Shown: piece by piece, positions 22,795 through 34,747 of the stretch
Layout of the letters: every line of letters begins with the position of its first letter
Position numbering within the stretch: the first letter of the stretch is position 1
NCBI RefSeq assembly: GCF_902167145.1
Contig: NC_050105.1
Coordinates: 137,997,988-138,061,987, forward strand
Direction: 5' to 3'
DNA: 64,000 nucleotides
Source: Zea mays
Lineage: Eukaryota > Streptophyta > Magnoliopsida > Poales > Poaceae
Notes under the pieces: model-generated
Seen by the model: only the letters and a program-made list of their open reading frames with translations
Told to the model about the DNA's origin: nothing
The model's database searches: none
Translations under genes and position numbers: made by a program

Positions 22795-25290
22795 CTTCCA
22801 ACAGCTCCGATCCAACCGGAACTCTGGACCATGTTTTTTGACGGGTCGCTGATGAAAACAGGAGCGGGCATGGGCCCGCTCTTCATCTCACCCCTCGGAA
22901 AGCACCTCCGCTACGTGCTGCGCCTCCATTTTCCGGCGTCCAACAACGTGGCCAAGTATGAGGCTCTGGTTAACGGGTTGTGCATTGCCATCGAGCTAGG
23001 GGTGATGAGGACATCCTCCACTATTACCCGTTGTAAAGACGCAGTTGGCCCAGTTGGCCCAATTGTAGTCGGACGGTGACCGTGTGAGCCTCAGATTTAT
23101 CCCACCTCGCTTAACTTGGGAGGAGGAAGCCACTTTAAAAGGGAGAGCCACCCTTCCCCCATTGGACTAGTCTTTTGGGGCGATTGGGCCTTTCCCTGAG
23201 TTGGGTGTGCTTAATGAACTGTTGGGCTCCGGGCAACCCTAATTTGTTGGGCCTTGGCCAACCCCACCTGGGCTGGGTGTATCATCTGGTATCGGAGCTA
23301 GGGCCCATTTTAAGAAGGTGGGAATGATGAGGACATCCTCCACTATTACCCGTTGTAAAGACGCAGTTGGCCCAGTTGGCCCAATTGTAGTCGGACGGTG
23401 ACCGTGTGAGCCTCAGATTTATCCCACCTTGCTTAACTTGGGAGGAGGAAGCCACTTTAAAAGGGAGAGCCACCCTTCCCCCATTGGACTAGTCTTTTGG
23501 GGCGATTGGGCCTTTCCCTGAGTTGGGTGTGCTTAATGAACTGTTGGGCTCCGGGCAACCCTAATTTGTTGGGCCTCGGCCAACCCCACCTGGGCTGGGT
23601 GTATCAAGGGGTTCGGCGCCTCGACGCTCGTGGCGACTTGCAGCTTGTCATCGACCAAGTCATGAAGAACTCCCACTGTCGCGACCCGAAGATGGAAGCC
23701 TACTGCGACGAGGTTCGGCGCCTGGAGGACAAGTTCTACGGGCTCGAGCTCAACCACGTCGCCTGACGTTACAATGAGACTGCAGACGAGCTGGCTAAGA
23801 TAGCCTCAGGGCGAACAACGGTTCCTCCGGACGTCTTCTCCCGAGACCTACATCAACCCTCCGTCAAGACGGACGACACTCCCGAGCCCGAGAAGGCCTC
23901 GGCTCTGCCCGAGGCGCCCTCGGCACAGCCCGAGGCGCCCTCAGCTCAGCCCGAGGCAGCCTCGGCCCCGCCCGAGGCACCCTCGGCCCCCGAGGGTGAG
24001 GCACTACGCGTCGAGGAAGAGCGGAATGGGGTCACGCCTAATCGAAACTGGCAGACCCCATACCTGCAATATCTCCACCGAGGAGAGCTACCCCTCGACA
24101 GAGCCGAAGCTCGGCGACTGGCGCGGCGCGCCAAGTCGTTCGTCTTGCTGGGTGACGGAAAGGAGCTCTACCACCGCAGCCCCTCAGGCATCCTCCAACG
24201 ATGCATATCCATCGCCGAAGGTCAGGAGTTATTGCAAGAAATACACTCGGGGGCTTGCGGTCACCACGCAGCACCTTGGGCCCTCGTGGGAAACGCCTTC
24301 CGACAGGGTTTCTACTGGCCGATCGCGGTGGCTGACGCCACTAGGATTGTACGCACCTGCCAAGGGTGTCAATTCTATGCAAGGCAGACGCACCTGCCCG
24401 CTCAAGCCTTGCAAACAATACCCATCACCTGGTTGTTTGCTGTGTGGGGTCTGGACCTCGTTGGTCCCTTGCAGAAGGCACCCGGGGGCTTCACGCACCT
24501 GTTGGTCTCCATCGACAAATTCTCCAAGTGGATCGAGGTCCGACCCCTAAACAGAATCAGGTCCGAACAGGCGGTGGCGTTCTTCACCAACATCATCCAT
24601 CGCTTCGGGGTCCCGAACTCCATCATCACCGACAACGGCACCCAGTTCACTAGCAGAAAGCTCCTGGACTTCTGTGAGGACCACCACATCCGGGTGGACT
24701 GGGCCGCCGTAGCTCACCCCATGACGAATGGGCAGGTAAAGCGTGCCAACGACATGATTCTACAGGGGCTCAAGCCGAGGATCTACAATGACCTCAACAA
24801 GTTTGGCAGGCGGTGGATGAAGGAACTCCCCTCGGTGGTCTGGAGTCTGAGGACGACGCCAAGCCGAGCCACGGGCTTCACGCTGTTTTTTCTAGTCTAT
24901 GGGGCCGAGGCTATCTTGCCCACAGACTTAGAATACGACTCCCCGAGGACGAGGGCATACGACGCCCGAAGCAACCAGACAAACCGAGAAGACTCACTTG
25001 ACCAGCTGGAAGAGGCTCGGGACATGGCCTTGCTACGCTCGGCACGGTATCAGCAGTCCCTGCGACGCTACCACGCCCGAGGGGTTCGGTCCCGAGACCT
25101 CCAGGTGGGCGACTTGGTGCTTCGGCTACGACAAGACGCCCGAGGGCGCCACAAGCTCACGCCTCCCTGGGAAGGGCCGTTCATCATCGCCAAAATTCTG
25201 AAGACCGGAACATACAAGCTGGCCAACAGTCAAGGCGAGGTCTACAGCAACGCTTGGAACATCCGACAGCTACGTCGCTTCTACCCTTAA
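22795..25290 (+). pseudogene. Tat-A second RNase H and integrase, interrupted by a TRIM
   Basis: The second RNase H starts MFFDGSLMKTGAG (catalytic Asp) with Glu in KYEALVNGL. It is split by the TRIM at 23003-23606 and resumes VRRLDARGDLQLVIDQ in phase. TGA at 23764 replaces what is likely an Arg codon. After a Pro/Ala-rich linker, integrase shows the zinc-binding His/Cys set (near 24240-24370), Asp in WGLDLVGP and Asp in ITDNGTQF. The D35E glutamate position is Lys (24739-24741, in GQVKRAN), a G-to-A change that should abolish strand transfer. The C terminus ends YKLANSQ...RQLRRFYP, the usual Tat ending. Confidence 0.87.
23003..23606 (+). mobile_element. TRIM (miniature LTR retrotransposon), 604 bp
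   Basis: Two 282-bp direct repeats (23003-23284, 23325-23606) begin TGATGAGGACATCC and end GGGTGTATCA. They differ at only two positions that I can see, both C/T. The internal part is just 40 bp: TGGTATCGGAGC (23287-23298, one mismatch to the initiator tRNA-Met primer site) and a purine tract AAGAAGGTGGGAA (23312-23324). Perfect AGGGG duplications flank it (22998-23002, 23607-23611). Its length plus duplication is a multiple of three. It encodes nothing and must move by borrowed proteins. Confidence 0.93.
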
Positions 25291-25515
25291 GATGTTTTCA
25301 AGTTGTTCATGTACCTGCTTTACATACATAAGCAAAGTCTAACCTTCAAGGAAGGGTCAGCCTTGCCTCGGCAAAGCCCGACCCTCCCTCGGGGGCTAGA
25401 AGGGGGGAACCCCCTCCGCGTCAGAATTTTCCTCGGAAAAAGTCTTTCTGCCAGAACATCTTTCGTGCTTTTCGACTACTTCGATAGTGGAATCCTGAAA
25501 ACGACGGAGTACACG

Positions 25516-26530
25516 TAAGCAGGCAAGGCCGACCGAGCCGAGGGACTCCTACGCCTCCAGGATACGGATACCTCACTCATCACCTTCTGCGATAAGTAAC
25601 TCTCGCTCGGATAAGGGATTCCGCTGTCCGAACAAGTCTTAACGCTCGAAAACTTTTTTGGCCAAAACGATTTTTCGTGCCATCTCGACTATATCGATAA
25701 CAGAATCCTAAGGACGAGTAAGAGTACACGTAAGCAGGCAAGGCTGACCGAGCCGAGGGACTCCTATGCCTCCGGGATACGGATACCTCACTCATCACCT
25801 TCTGTGATAAGTAACTCATGCTCGGATGAACGATTCTGTTACCGACGAACAAGTCCTGATACTCGAAACAAGGGGAAAAGAAACGCAGCTTTACAACACA
25901 ACGACGATATGTTTTGGCCTCGGCGGCCGCAAAAAACATACGCACGCTACAGACAAACTGTTCCTGCAGGTTCAGACGTCAGCAGGGGGAGCAGCAGCAC
26001 CCTCGGCATCGACTCCACCTTCGGCGGAATCCGACCTGGCCTCGGACAACAACATGGTCAGAGGATCTCCAACTCGAAGGAAGATGTCAGCACCGCGCCT
26101 AGGCCATCATCGCTAAGGTCTCCTCCAGGAACCCGGCCCAAGCAGACGGCCGGACCGGCCGCTCCGTAGACTCAGCTAGCTGTCCCCCAAGGACACCAGC
26201 CCGGCTCATGGCCTCGGCAGCTCGACTCTAGGGTTGGTCCCGCCAGTGGATGACCTGGCCAGGTCCCAGCCGCCACTGCAACGCCTCCTCGGCCTGGGAA
26301 GTCCCCTACTCCTGGGCCGACGAAGTTTCTTCTCCAACCAACTCCGCCTCTGTCCATGCTGACACCGCTGCCTCCGGCTTCGGCTCATCGCTGAGCAGCC
26401 GAGGGTTCCTTCACTATGCAAGAGAAACACCGACAAGCGGCAAGGCGGACCGAGCCGAGGGATTCCTACGCCTCCGGGATACGGATACCTCACTCGTCAC
26501 CTTCCGCACAGGGCAACTCACACTTGGTTA
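25516..26530 (+). repeat. Three dispersed copies of a repeat of about 95 bp in Tat-A
   Basis: Copies at about 25516-25610, 25730-25825 and 26430-26530 share GCAAGGC, CCGAGCCGAGGGA and GGATACGGATACCTCACTC, ending near a TAAGTAACTC-type block. A related stretch precedes the antisense gene's 3' end in Tat-B (about 44640-44700, inverted). Function unknown; possibly 3' end or packaging-related sequence. Confidence 0.7.
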
Positions 26531-28512
26531 AGCGGTCCAGCTAGCCGACAGGCGAGTCCTGGTGCTTGAAATGGGGAAGAAACATGGCTTTATGCCCAAA
26601 TACACAAATGTTCAGGCACCGACAGCCACAATGAACATACGCCAGCACTCAAGGTGCCATTACAAATGGGACTCCGGTTCCGTTACCGCGACAACGACCT
26701 CCGCTCCGGGCGGCTAAACAGCAGCAGCGATGACCTCAGGGCAGACGCAGCTGCGACAAGGCCCTCGCCCACGTCTCCACTCGAGGGGCGAGGACAAGCT
26801 ATCAAAGCCAAAGAGCCGGAGGCCCGGAGCGTAGATGGCAGCGGCGATCTCGTCGGCGACGAGGACTTCTCCGGCCACCTGTCCACCGGCAGATCCCCAC
26901 TCAAGTCCTCCCGGACGGGTGAGCACCAACCCCCGCACGAAGGCGTTGTGCCGGGGCAAGGGCAGGACAGCCCAAGAACATGAACGCCGCCCTAGCAGCG
27001 CGCGACGTCTTAGGCGGTCCCCCGGTGTGCGCGGCGCAATAGCTGCCCGTACGGCGGGCAGATAGCCGCACTCCGCCCGGCGGTGGGAGGTGGCACCGGA
27101 AGCCGTGCCAGAGCCAGCTGAGCCAGCGAACTAGGCATGCTGGAGCTGACAACGCTTGCGGTCGCTCGGCCACACGTTGTCGAAGTCCGCCCCTTCCGCT
27201 AAGCCGGTGAGCGCCCTCTCCCATGAATGCTGAAGGAAGAGGTGGCCCGCCGGCCCATACGGGAGGTAGAGCTCCGGCTCAGCTCATCCTCCGCCTCAGC
27301 CCGGATGATGAAAATCCTTGAAGCTGAGGGCGGGGCGGAGGCCGCAGCCCGTCTTGCTTCTCCCCACCATCGAACTGGTGGTCACCGTCTTGGGTGACCA
27401 TCGGCGAGGGGATGCAGCCGGGCTGCACGATGAAAATCCTTGAAGTCGAGCGATGGCTGAAAGGTATCAACCTCCACGAGGTTGCACTCCTTCCACAACG
27501 AGACGAAGACAACGCGGGCACTCCCCATCCGGGGGCTCGGAAGGTGGAAGGACGCGACACATGAGGAAAGCGCGAAGGCATGGCTACCACCCAGGAGGTC
27601 GGTCCCTTTTTAAAGGCGACTCTCCCCCCTTGCGTCCTTAGCCGTCATGGACTAAGTCTTCACCAACACGCTCTAAGGTCCTCCCCCTACGACACGAGGG
27701 CTGGGCCCCACGCGACATGCAAGCTGCCCCGGGACAGAAGGAGCCAAACCGCCGCGCACGGAGCGTGTAACCACCCAGCGGTTACAAGCATTCCTCTGTC
27801 TTCGCCCAAACCAGCGGGTGAAAGGGCGGACCGCCATGCAGGCAGCATGCGACTGCACCAAGGGGGTGCACCCTTTCGACTTCGACGCATCCAGCATGGA
27901 GGCCCAGGCCCACACGTCATGTAACCGGCACGCCAGTTACTACGTGCCAAAAACTGCAGCGCCACCTGCGCCAGCGCCGTGCCTTCTCGACTACGGAACC
28001 GGTGCCGCGACTCGAGGCAACCCTGCGCACGGCCCAGCAGTGCCAACCAGGCACGCCGGTCACGGGTCAGTCAGCCGCGGGAGAAGGCGCGACGGTCAAT
28101 ATGGCTAGAAGTGGGCCGGCAGTAATGGCGGAGGCAGGCGGGCAGAAGCAGCAGTCAAATCATCTGCAGGCTCACGTCCCCTCCTGGAACAGCGAGAGAG
28201 CTCTCTCCCACGGCGTGAAGACGACGCGCCCGTGTTCCGTTCCTCGAACGGCTCGCGCATGTGCAACGACTGCCCCGCGAACCACTCGTCCCATCGCATT
28301 AACTCTGTGGCAGGACAGGCGACACCTTTGGTAGGCAAAGCGGGCGACGCTTCACCTCCACCATAATGACCACATCAAAAAAGGTGCGCCACGTCGTTCA
28401 ATGTCGTATCCTTTTCCTCTTCCCCTTTCTCTCTCTTGCTACAGGGACCGGGAAAGGGAATACTCCGAAAGGAATCCTTCTCCGCGAAGGAAGCGGGCCC
28501 CGAGCCCCCCTA

Positions 28513-28710
28513 CTGATTAGAGGTTCGAAGGCTGGCCCCTCGGAAGGGTTCGACAGCCGCCTCAGAGCACTCGGGCTCCGCGCCCACTACTGGTCAGAGG
28601 TTCGAAGGCTGGCCCCTTGGAAGGGTTCAACAGCCGCCTCAGGCCACTTGGGCTCCGCGCCCACTACTGATCAGGGGTTCGTAGGCTGGCCCCCTGACGG
28701 GTTTGACAGT
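28513..28710 (+). repeat. Tandem repeat, three units of about 75 bp, in Tat-A
   Basis: Units contain GGTTCGAAGGCTGGCCCC, AAGGGTT and CAGCCGCCTCAG. The same array lies inverted in Tat-B at 40439-40636, close to the promoter of the antisense gene. Confidence 0.75.
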
Positions 28711-29451
28711 CGCCCCAGAGCACGCAGAGTGAGGGATGACTCTGGGTATGTTCGATACATAACCAAGGCTCGGGCTACGCTCCCGAGGTACCCTAGGACA
28801 TTTCCGAGACCGGCAAGAACGATTCTGTAACGGAATCCCATCAGAGGGAGGCATTGAGCCCTCGGACCCTATCAAACGGGACCGGGTCCGGCAAATCACC
28901 TGCAGGTACTTTTGGAGCGCGCCTCTGGGCCACTAGCCGACCCTTATCGAACGGGGCACGGGCGTCCACTCGGATCACCTGTTAGCAACTCACTGGAGAC
29001 ACCATGTTCGGCGCCCTCCGAGGGCAACATGGCGCTTTCCCCCTCCTCCTTGCGGAAAGGCGACGCAGGGGCGTATGAAAAAAGTTGAGTCTACCCTTGA
29101 CTGTCCTCTCGCCCTGTGCAGAGGCTCGGGGGCTGCTCTCGCAAACCCGGCTCCAGCCAAACCGTTGATAGCGTCAACATACCAGCCCGAGAACTCGGAA
29201 CCTGACTATGCACCCGGGCAACGACCAGTTCGCATGAGGGAACAACCAGACCGGCCGAGCCATCACGAAAGGCATTAAGACCTCGAAGGAGTCAAACCAC
29301 TCCTCTGAGGTCTCGGGGGCTACACCCGGCGGGTGCGCTCGCGCGCACCCACCGGAACAAAATGCAACCGAGAAAGGTCGATCCGCTTGAAAAAAAGTGC
29401 GACAAAGCCTCCAAGCGAGTACCCACACTCCCTTTGAGGCTCGGGGGCTAC

Positions 29452-30897
29452 TGTCGGGGACCGTAATTAGGGGTACCCCCAAGGCTCCTAATCTCAGCTG
29501 GTAACCCCCATCAGCACAAAGCTGCAAAGGCCTGATGGGCGCAATTCCGGTCAAGGCTCCGTCCACTCAAGGGACACGATCTCGCCTCACCCGAGCCCAG
29601 CCTCGAGCAGGAACGGTAGAACAAGGCAGATTCGCGCCTCGCCCGAGGGTCTCCTCAAGCAACGGACGCACCTTCGACTGGCCCGAGGCCTAGTTCGGGC
29701 AGGCTTCACAGAGAAGCAACCTTGGCCAGATCGCCTCGCCAGCCGACTGGATCGCAGGAGCATTTAATGCAACGATCGCCTGACACCTTATCCTGACGCG
29801 CACTTTCCAGTCGACAAGGCCGAAGTGACCGCAGTCACTTCGCCCCTCCACTGACTGACCTGACAGGAAAACAGCACCGCCTGCGCTGCTCCGACTGTTG
29901 TGCCACCCGCCAGGGTGAGGCTGACAGCAGCCAAGTCCAGCCTCGGGTGCCATAGGAATCTCAGCCTCGCCTGACCCTAGGGCTCGGACTCGACCTCGAC
30001 CTTCGGACGACGGTCTCTGCCTCGCCCGACCCCCGGGCTCGGACTCAGCCTCGACCTCGGAAGACGGTCTCCGCCTCGCCCGACCCTAGGGCTCGGGCTC
30101 AACCTCGACTCGGAAGACGATCTCCGCCTCGCCCGACCCCAGGGCTCGGACTCGACCTCGACCTCCGGATGGCGGTCTCCGCCTCGCTCGGCCCCCGGGC
30201 TCGGACTCAACCTCGACCTCGGAGGAGCCACCACCTCGCTCGGGCCGACCACGCCACAAGGGGGGGCCATCATTACCCTACCCCTAGCTAGCCTAGGCTA
30301 CGGGGAACAAGACCGGCGTCCCATCTGGCTCGCCCCGGTAAAACAAGTAATGATGGCACCCCGCGTGCTCCATGACAACGACGGTTCTCAGCCCCTTACA
30401 GAAGCAAGGAGACGTCAGCAAGGATCCGACAGCCCCGACAGCTATGCTTCTACAGGGCTCAAGCGCTCCTCCGACGACCACGACGCCACATGAACAGGGC
30501 TCTAACACCTCTCCGACAGCCACGTCGGCATGTACATAGGGCTCTGGCTCCTCTCTGCTAGACACGTTAGCACACTGCTATACCCCCCGTTGTACACCTG
30601 GACCCTCTCCTTACGTCTATAAAAGGAAGGTCCAGGGCCCTCGTACGAGAAGGTGGCCGCGCGGGAGAACAGGCTGACGCGCAGTCTCATGCCCTCTCTC
30701 TCTCTCTCTCCCTCGCGAACGCTTGTAACCCCCTACTGCAAGCGCATCCGCCCTGGGCACAGGACAACACGAGGCTGCGGGTTCCCCCAACTGTTTTCCC
30801 CCCTTGTGTCTCCGTCTCGCGCGACCCATCTGGGCTGGGACACGCAGCGACAATTTACTCGTCGGTCCAGGGACCCCCCGGGGTCGAAACGCCGACA
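29452..30897 (+). repeat. 3' LTR of Tat-A (1446 bp)
   Basis: It runs from TGTCGGGGACCG to GCCGACA, uninterrupted, with the tandem array at 29960-30230 and a TATA box at 30618-30624. AAACC follows at 30898. Confidence 0.92.
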
Positions 30898-30902
30898 AAA
30901 CC

Positions 30903-32591
30903 CAATGTTTCTTACTTTCGTGTATTTGGGAGCAAATGCTACATTCTGGTGAAGAAAGGTAGACATTCTAAATTTGCTCCTAAGGCAGTTGAAGGGTTTT
31001 TACTAGGGTATGAATCAAATACAAAGGCGTATAGGGTCTTCAACAAATCATCAGGATTAGTTGAAGTCTCTAGCGACGTTGTATTTGATGAGACTAATGG
31101 CTCTCCAAGAGAGCAAGTTGATCTTGATGACATAGATGAAGATGAAGTTCCGACGGCCGCAATGCGCACGATGGCGATAGGCAATGTGCGACCACATGAA
31201 CCACATGAAGAAGATCAACCATCTTCCTCAACAATGGTGCATCCCCCAACTCAAGACGGTGAACAGGTACCTCAAGAAGAGGGACAGGATCAAGGGGGAG
31301 CACAGGAAGAACAAGTGATGGAGAAGAAGTACCACGGGTCCCTCCAACTCAAGTCCGAGCATCGATCCAAAGATATCACCCCGTCTATCAAATTCTAGGT
31401 GACATCAGCAAGGGAGTAACTACTCGCTCATGCTTAGCTAATTTTTGTGAGCATTCCTCGTTTGTCTCTTCTATTGAGCCTTTCAAGGTAGAAGAGGCCT
31501 TGCAGGATCCAGACTGGGTGTTGGCCACGTAGGAAGAGCTCAACAACTTCAAGAGAAATGAAGTCTGGAGCCTGGTGCCACGTCCAAAGCAAAACATTGT
31601 GGGAACCAAGTGGGTATTCTGCAACAAGCAAGACGAGCACGGGGTGGTGACAAGAAACAAGGCTCGACTTGTGGCAAAAGGTTATGCCCAAGTCGCAGGT
31701 TTGGATTTCGAGGAGACTTTTGCTCCTGTGGCTAGGTTAGAGTCTATTCGAATATTATTAGCCTATGCCGCTCACCACTCTTTCAGGCTATCCCAAATGA
31801 AGTACACTCAGGATCTTCTCAAAAGGTTTGGGATGAAGGACGCCAAGCCTGCAAAGACACCGATGGGAACCAACAGATATGTTGACCTCAACAAAGGAGG
31901 TAAGTCCATTGATCAAAAGGCATACCAGTCCATGATAGGTTCATTTCTTTATTTATGTGCTAGTAGACCGGACATTATGCTCAGTGTATGCATGTGTGCT
32001 AGATATCAATCCGACCCCAAGGAATGTCACCTTGTGGCCATTAAGCGAATTCTTAGGTATTTAGTTTCTATGCTTTGCTTTGGGATCTGGTATCCAAAGG
32101 GGTCTACCTTTGACTTAATTGGATACTCAGACTACAATTATGCCGGGTGCAAGGTTGATAGGAAGAGCACATCAAGGACGTGCCAATTTCTAGGAAGGTC
32201 CCTGGTGTCCTGGAGTTCAAAGAAACAAACATCCGTTGCCCTATCCACCGCTGAGGTCGAGTATGTTGCTGCAGGACAGAGTTGCATGCAACTACTTTAG
32301 ATGAGGAAAACCCTCCGGGACTTTGGCTACAATCTGAGCAAAGTCCCACTCCTATGTGATAATGAGAGTGCAATCCACTTGGCGGATAATCCTATTGAAC
32401 ACAGCCACACTAAGCACATAGACATCCGGCATCACTTCCTGAGAGACCACCAGCAAAAGGGAGATATCGAGGTGTACCATATTAGCACCGAGAACCAGCT
32501 AGCCGATATCTTCACTAAGCCTTTAGATGAGAAAAGGGTTTGCAGGTTGCGTAGTGAGCTAAATGTCTTAGATTCACGTAACTTGGATTGA
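30903..32591 (+). pseudogene. copia pol, second part: integrase end, RT (core deleted) and RNase H
   Basis: It resumes NVSYFRVFG in the frame left at 15383, through the integrase C-terminal block GFLLGYESNTKAYRVF. A frameshift lies near 31370 and TAG at 31530-31532 replaces a Gln. RT starts VGTKWVFCNKQDEHG and EETFAPVARLESIR, but jumps at about 31790-31800 from HSFRL straight to KYTQDLLKRFGMK. About 150 residues including the YVDD box are missing, yet the frame is kept. RNase H follows (GYSDYNYAGCKVDRKSTS, ALSTAEVEY, CDNESAI) with TAG at 32298 for Trp, ending ADIFTKPLDEKRV to SRNLD. Confidence 0.88.
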
Positions 32592-33375
32592 TCTATAGCA
32601 TACATGTGTTCTATGCCTTTGATCATGTTACTTTGTGCATTTCAATCAATTCTTGATATTTATGGTGCTCAAGTTGTACAAGTGATCCCCGGACCTCACA
32701 AGTCCATATGCAAATGATGCACATATTAAGGGGAAGATGTGCTACAACTTCACCCTTTGAGACTAACCTATTTGTTTGAGTACACTTGATGTAGTCTCAA
32801 AGGTGCATTGAAAGGGAAAAGTGAACTTGAACGATGAAAAGACTTACACTGTACTCCGGTATTAGTGTACTTACTTCCAAGTTCACACTTGCAATCTCAT
32901 TGCCTTTTTGCTCTTAATTGACATTTTTGGTGAGGCAATGGGGTTAAAGGGCCAAAAATGATCCTGTTTTGGTGCTTAATGCCAAAGGGGAGAAACTAAG
33001 GCCAAAGCAACTGGATCAGCCAACCACTTGAGAATTTTGAAAATAGTGGAGTTAGAATTTGTGATTTGTCCAAAATACTCTTATTGCAAAATTTGGTCTC
33101 TTATGGGGGAGAATTTTGATTATGGGAAAAAGGGGGAGTTTTGGCACTTGATCAATTTTTCTCTTGGAATATCTCTCGATTTGCCCAAACAAGTGTGTTT
33201 GACTTAGAGTTAGGAAAAAGAATTTGGTTTGCAAAAACAAACCAAGTGGTGGCAAAGAGTGATCCAAATATGCCAAATCATAAGCAAAAATGATTTGGTC
33301 TTCAATTGCATTGATGTTGCACTTCTTTTGGTTGCTTTTGGATGTGTTGGCATAAATCACCAAAAAGGGGGAGAT
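32592..33375 (+). other. copia 3' untranslated region and polypurine tract
   Basis: AT-rich and non-coding, with several G-rich runs (AAGGGGAGAAAC, AAAGGGGGAG). The last, AAAAAGGGGGAGA at 33362-33374, abuts the 3' LTR and is the likely plus-strand primer. No envelope-like ORF, which some SIRE relatives carry, is seen. Confidence 0.75.
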
Positions 33376-34742
33376 TGAAAGGGAAATGTGCCCTAGGGCA
33401 ATTTCTATAAGTATTTTGGTGATTAGATGCCCAACACATTATTTGAGTACCTATGTGCAAAATGTATGGAGAGTGCAAATCAAAGTGTAAGGTATGTTTG
33501 TGTACTAATATGTTATTTTGTGTACTAATATGTTTGTCTAAGTGCTAGAAACAGGGCCAACAAAAGAAGAAAAGCATTGGAAAAGACTTGGCTGTGAACA
33601 GCCAAGTATCTGCTCGGGCCTGGCACACCGGACTGTCCGGCGGTGCACCAGACAGTGTCCAGTGCCCTAGGCTGGTCTCCGGTGAACTAGCTACTCTCGG
33701 AAATCGACGGAGTCGTACGGCTATAATTCACCGGACTATCCGGTGGTGTAACGGACTGTCCGGTGGTGCACCGAACTCGTCGCTCTCGTGAAAGGAACGG
33801 GGCGACGTGGCTATAATTCACCAGAATGTCCGGTGGTGCACCAGACTGTCCAGTGAGCCAATAGCGCCCGCGCCAACGGTCGTCCGCGCGATCAACGCGC
33901 GACACATGGCTGCTCCAACGGTCGGCTGGATGCACCGGACTGTCCAGTGTGCACCGGACAGTGTCTGATGCGCCATCTGACCCGCGGGAGCAATGGTCGA
34001 CTTTGCCTGATTTGGAAGGAAATCGTGCACTGGACAAGCTATAGTGGTTGTCCGGTGGCGCACCGGACTATCCGGTGCGCCACTTGACAGAAGGCAAGGA
34101 TAGCCTTCCATGTTGACCTCCAACGGCTCCTAGCTGCCTTGGGACTATAAAAAGGACCCCTAGGCACATGGAGGAGACATCCAAGCATTCTCTAAGCATA
34201 CTAAGACATCCAGACTCCGCTCCCACGTATTTGATTCATCGTGTTAGTGATTTGAGCTCCATTCGAGTTGTGAACTCCCTGTGTTGTCATTTGAGCTCAA
34301 GTCTTCACTTGTGTGCGTGTGTGTGCTGCGGATTGAATCTTATGTGTGTTGCTTTTCCCTCCCTTACTTCTGTGCTTCTTTTGTGATCATCACTGTAAGG
34401 GCGAGAGACTCCAATTTGTGGAGATTCCTCGCAAAATGGGAGAAAGAATATAAGGAAGAAAGCCATGGTATTCAAGTTGATCATTGGATCACTTGAAAGG
34501 GGTTGAGTGCAACCCTCGTCCATTGGGACACCACAACGTGGAAGTAGGCAAGTGTTACTTGGCCGAACCACGGGATAAAAATCGCGTGTCTCGTGTGTTG
34601 CTCCTTGTGATTGCTTTGTTCGCACGAGCGTGTTTTATAGCCACTTGATTACACTAACTCCTTTACAATAAAGTTTGTGGCTATTTAGTGTTTAATTTTA
34701 CAGGATCACCTATTCACCCCCCCTCCCCTCTAGGTGCTCTCA
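33376..34742 (+). repeat. 3' LTR of the copia element (1367 bp)
   Basis: TGAAAGGG to CTCTCA, with the palindrome cluster at about 33628-34080 and a TATA box at 34146-34152. ACTAC follows. Confidence 0.92.
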
Positions 34743-34747
34743 ACTAC

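Larger units (their letters stand above)
25291..29451 (+). other. Tat-A 3' non-coding region
   Basis: No credible gene on either strand. 25300-25450 and about 28200-29450 match the inverted sequences that flank the antisense gene in Tat-B (44700-44930 and 39692-40930). The 25.8-28.2 kb middle shows no recognisable similarity to the Tat-B antisense gene by eye. The last bases before the LTR (CTCGGGGGCTAC) are the probable polypurine tract. Confidence 0.65.
15384..30897 (+). mobile_element. Tat-lineage Ty3/gypsy retrotransposon 'Tat-A' (Huck/Flip-like)
   Basis: LTRs at 15384-18097 (holding a solo-LTR insertion) and 29452-30897 begin TGTCGGGGACC and end CGCCGATA or CGCCGACA. The duplication AAACC flanks both ends (15379-15383, 30898-30902). 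Between them lie gag, protease, RT, a degenerate RNase H, a second intact-type RNase H and integrase, then 4 kb of non-coding DNA. The two RNase H domains and large size define the Tat lineage. Without nested insertions it is about 13.6 kb. It lacks the antisense gene found in Tat-B. The family may be Flip, Gyma or a Huck relative; I cannot decide from memory. Confidence 0.92.
10539..34742 (+). mobile_element. Ty1/copia retrotransposon, SIRE lineage (Opie/Ji-like), split by Tat-A
   Basis: LTRs at 10539-11861 and 33376-34742 both begin TGAAAGGG and end CTCTCA. They are flanked by identical ACTAC duplications at 10534-10538 and 34743-34747. A Met-tRNA primer site, a gag with a long acidic and coiled C-terminal region, protease, integrase, RT and RNase H follow in the copia order (integrase before RT). 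About 15.5 kb of Tat-A interrupts integrase. LTRs differ at many positions and by 44 bp in length, so this is one of the older insertions here. Confidence 0.92.

Noticed and set aside
33052..33363. Possible envelope-like ORF in the copia 3' region (minus strand)
   Set aside because: It is on the wrong strand, AT-rich and lacks a signal peptide or convincing membrane anchor; it overlaps the known non-coding, G-run-bearing 3' region.
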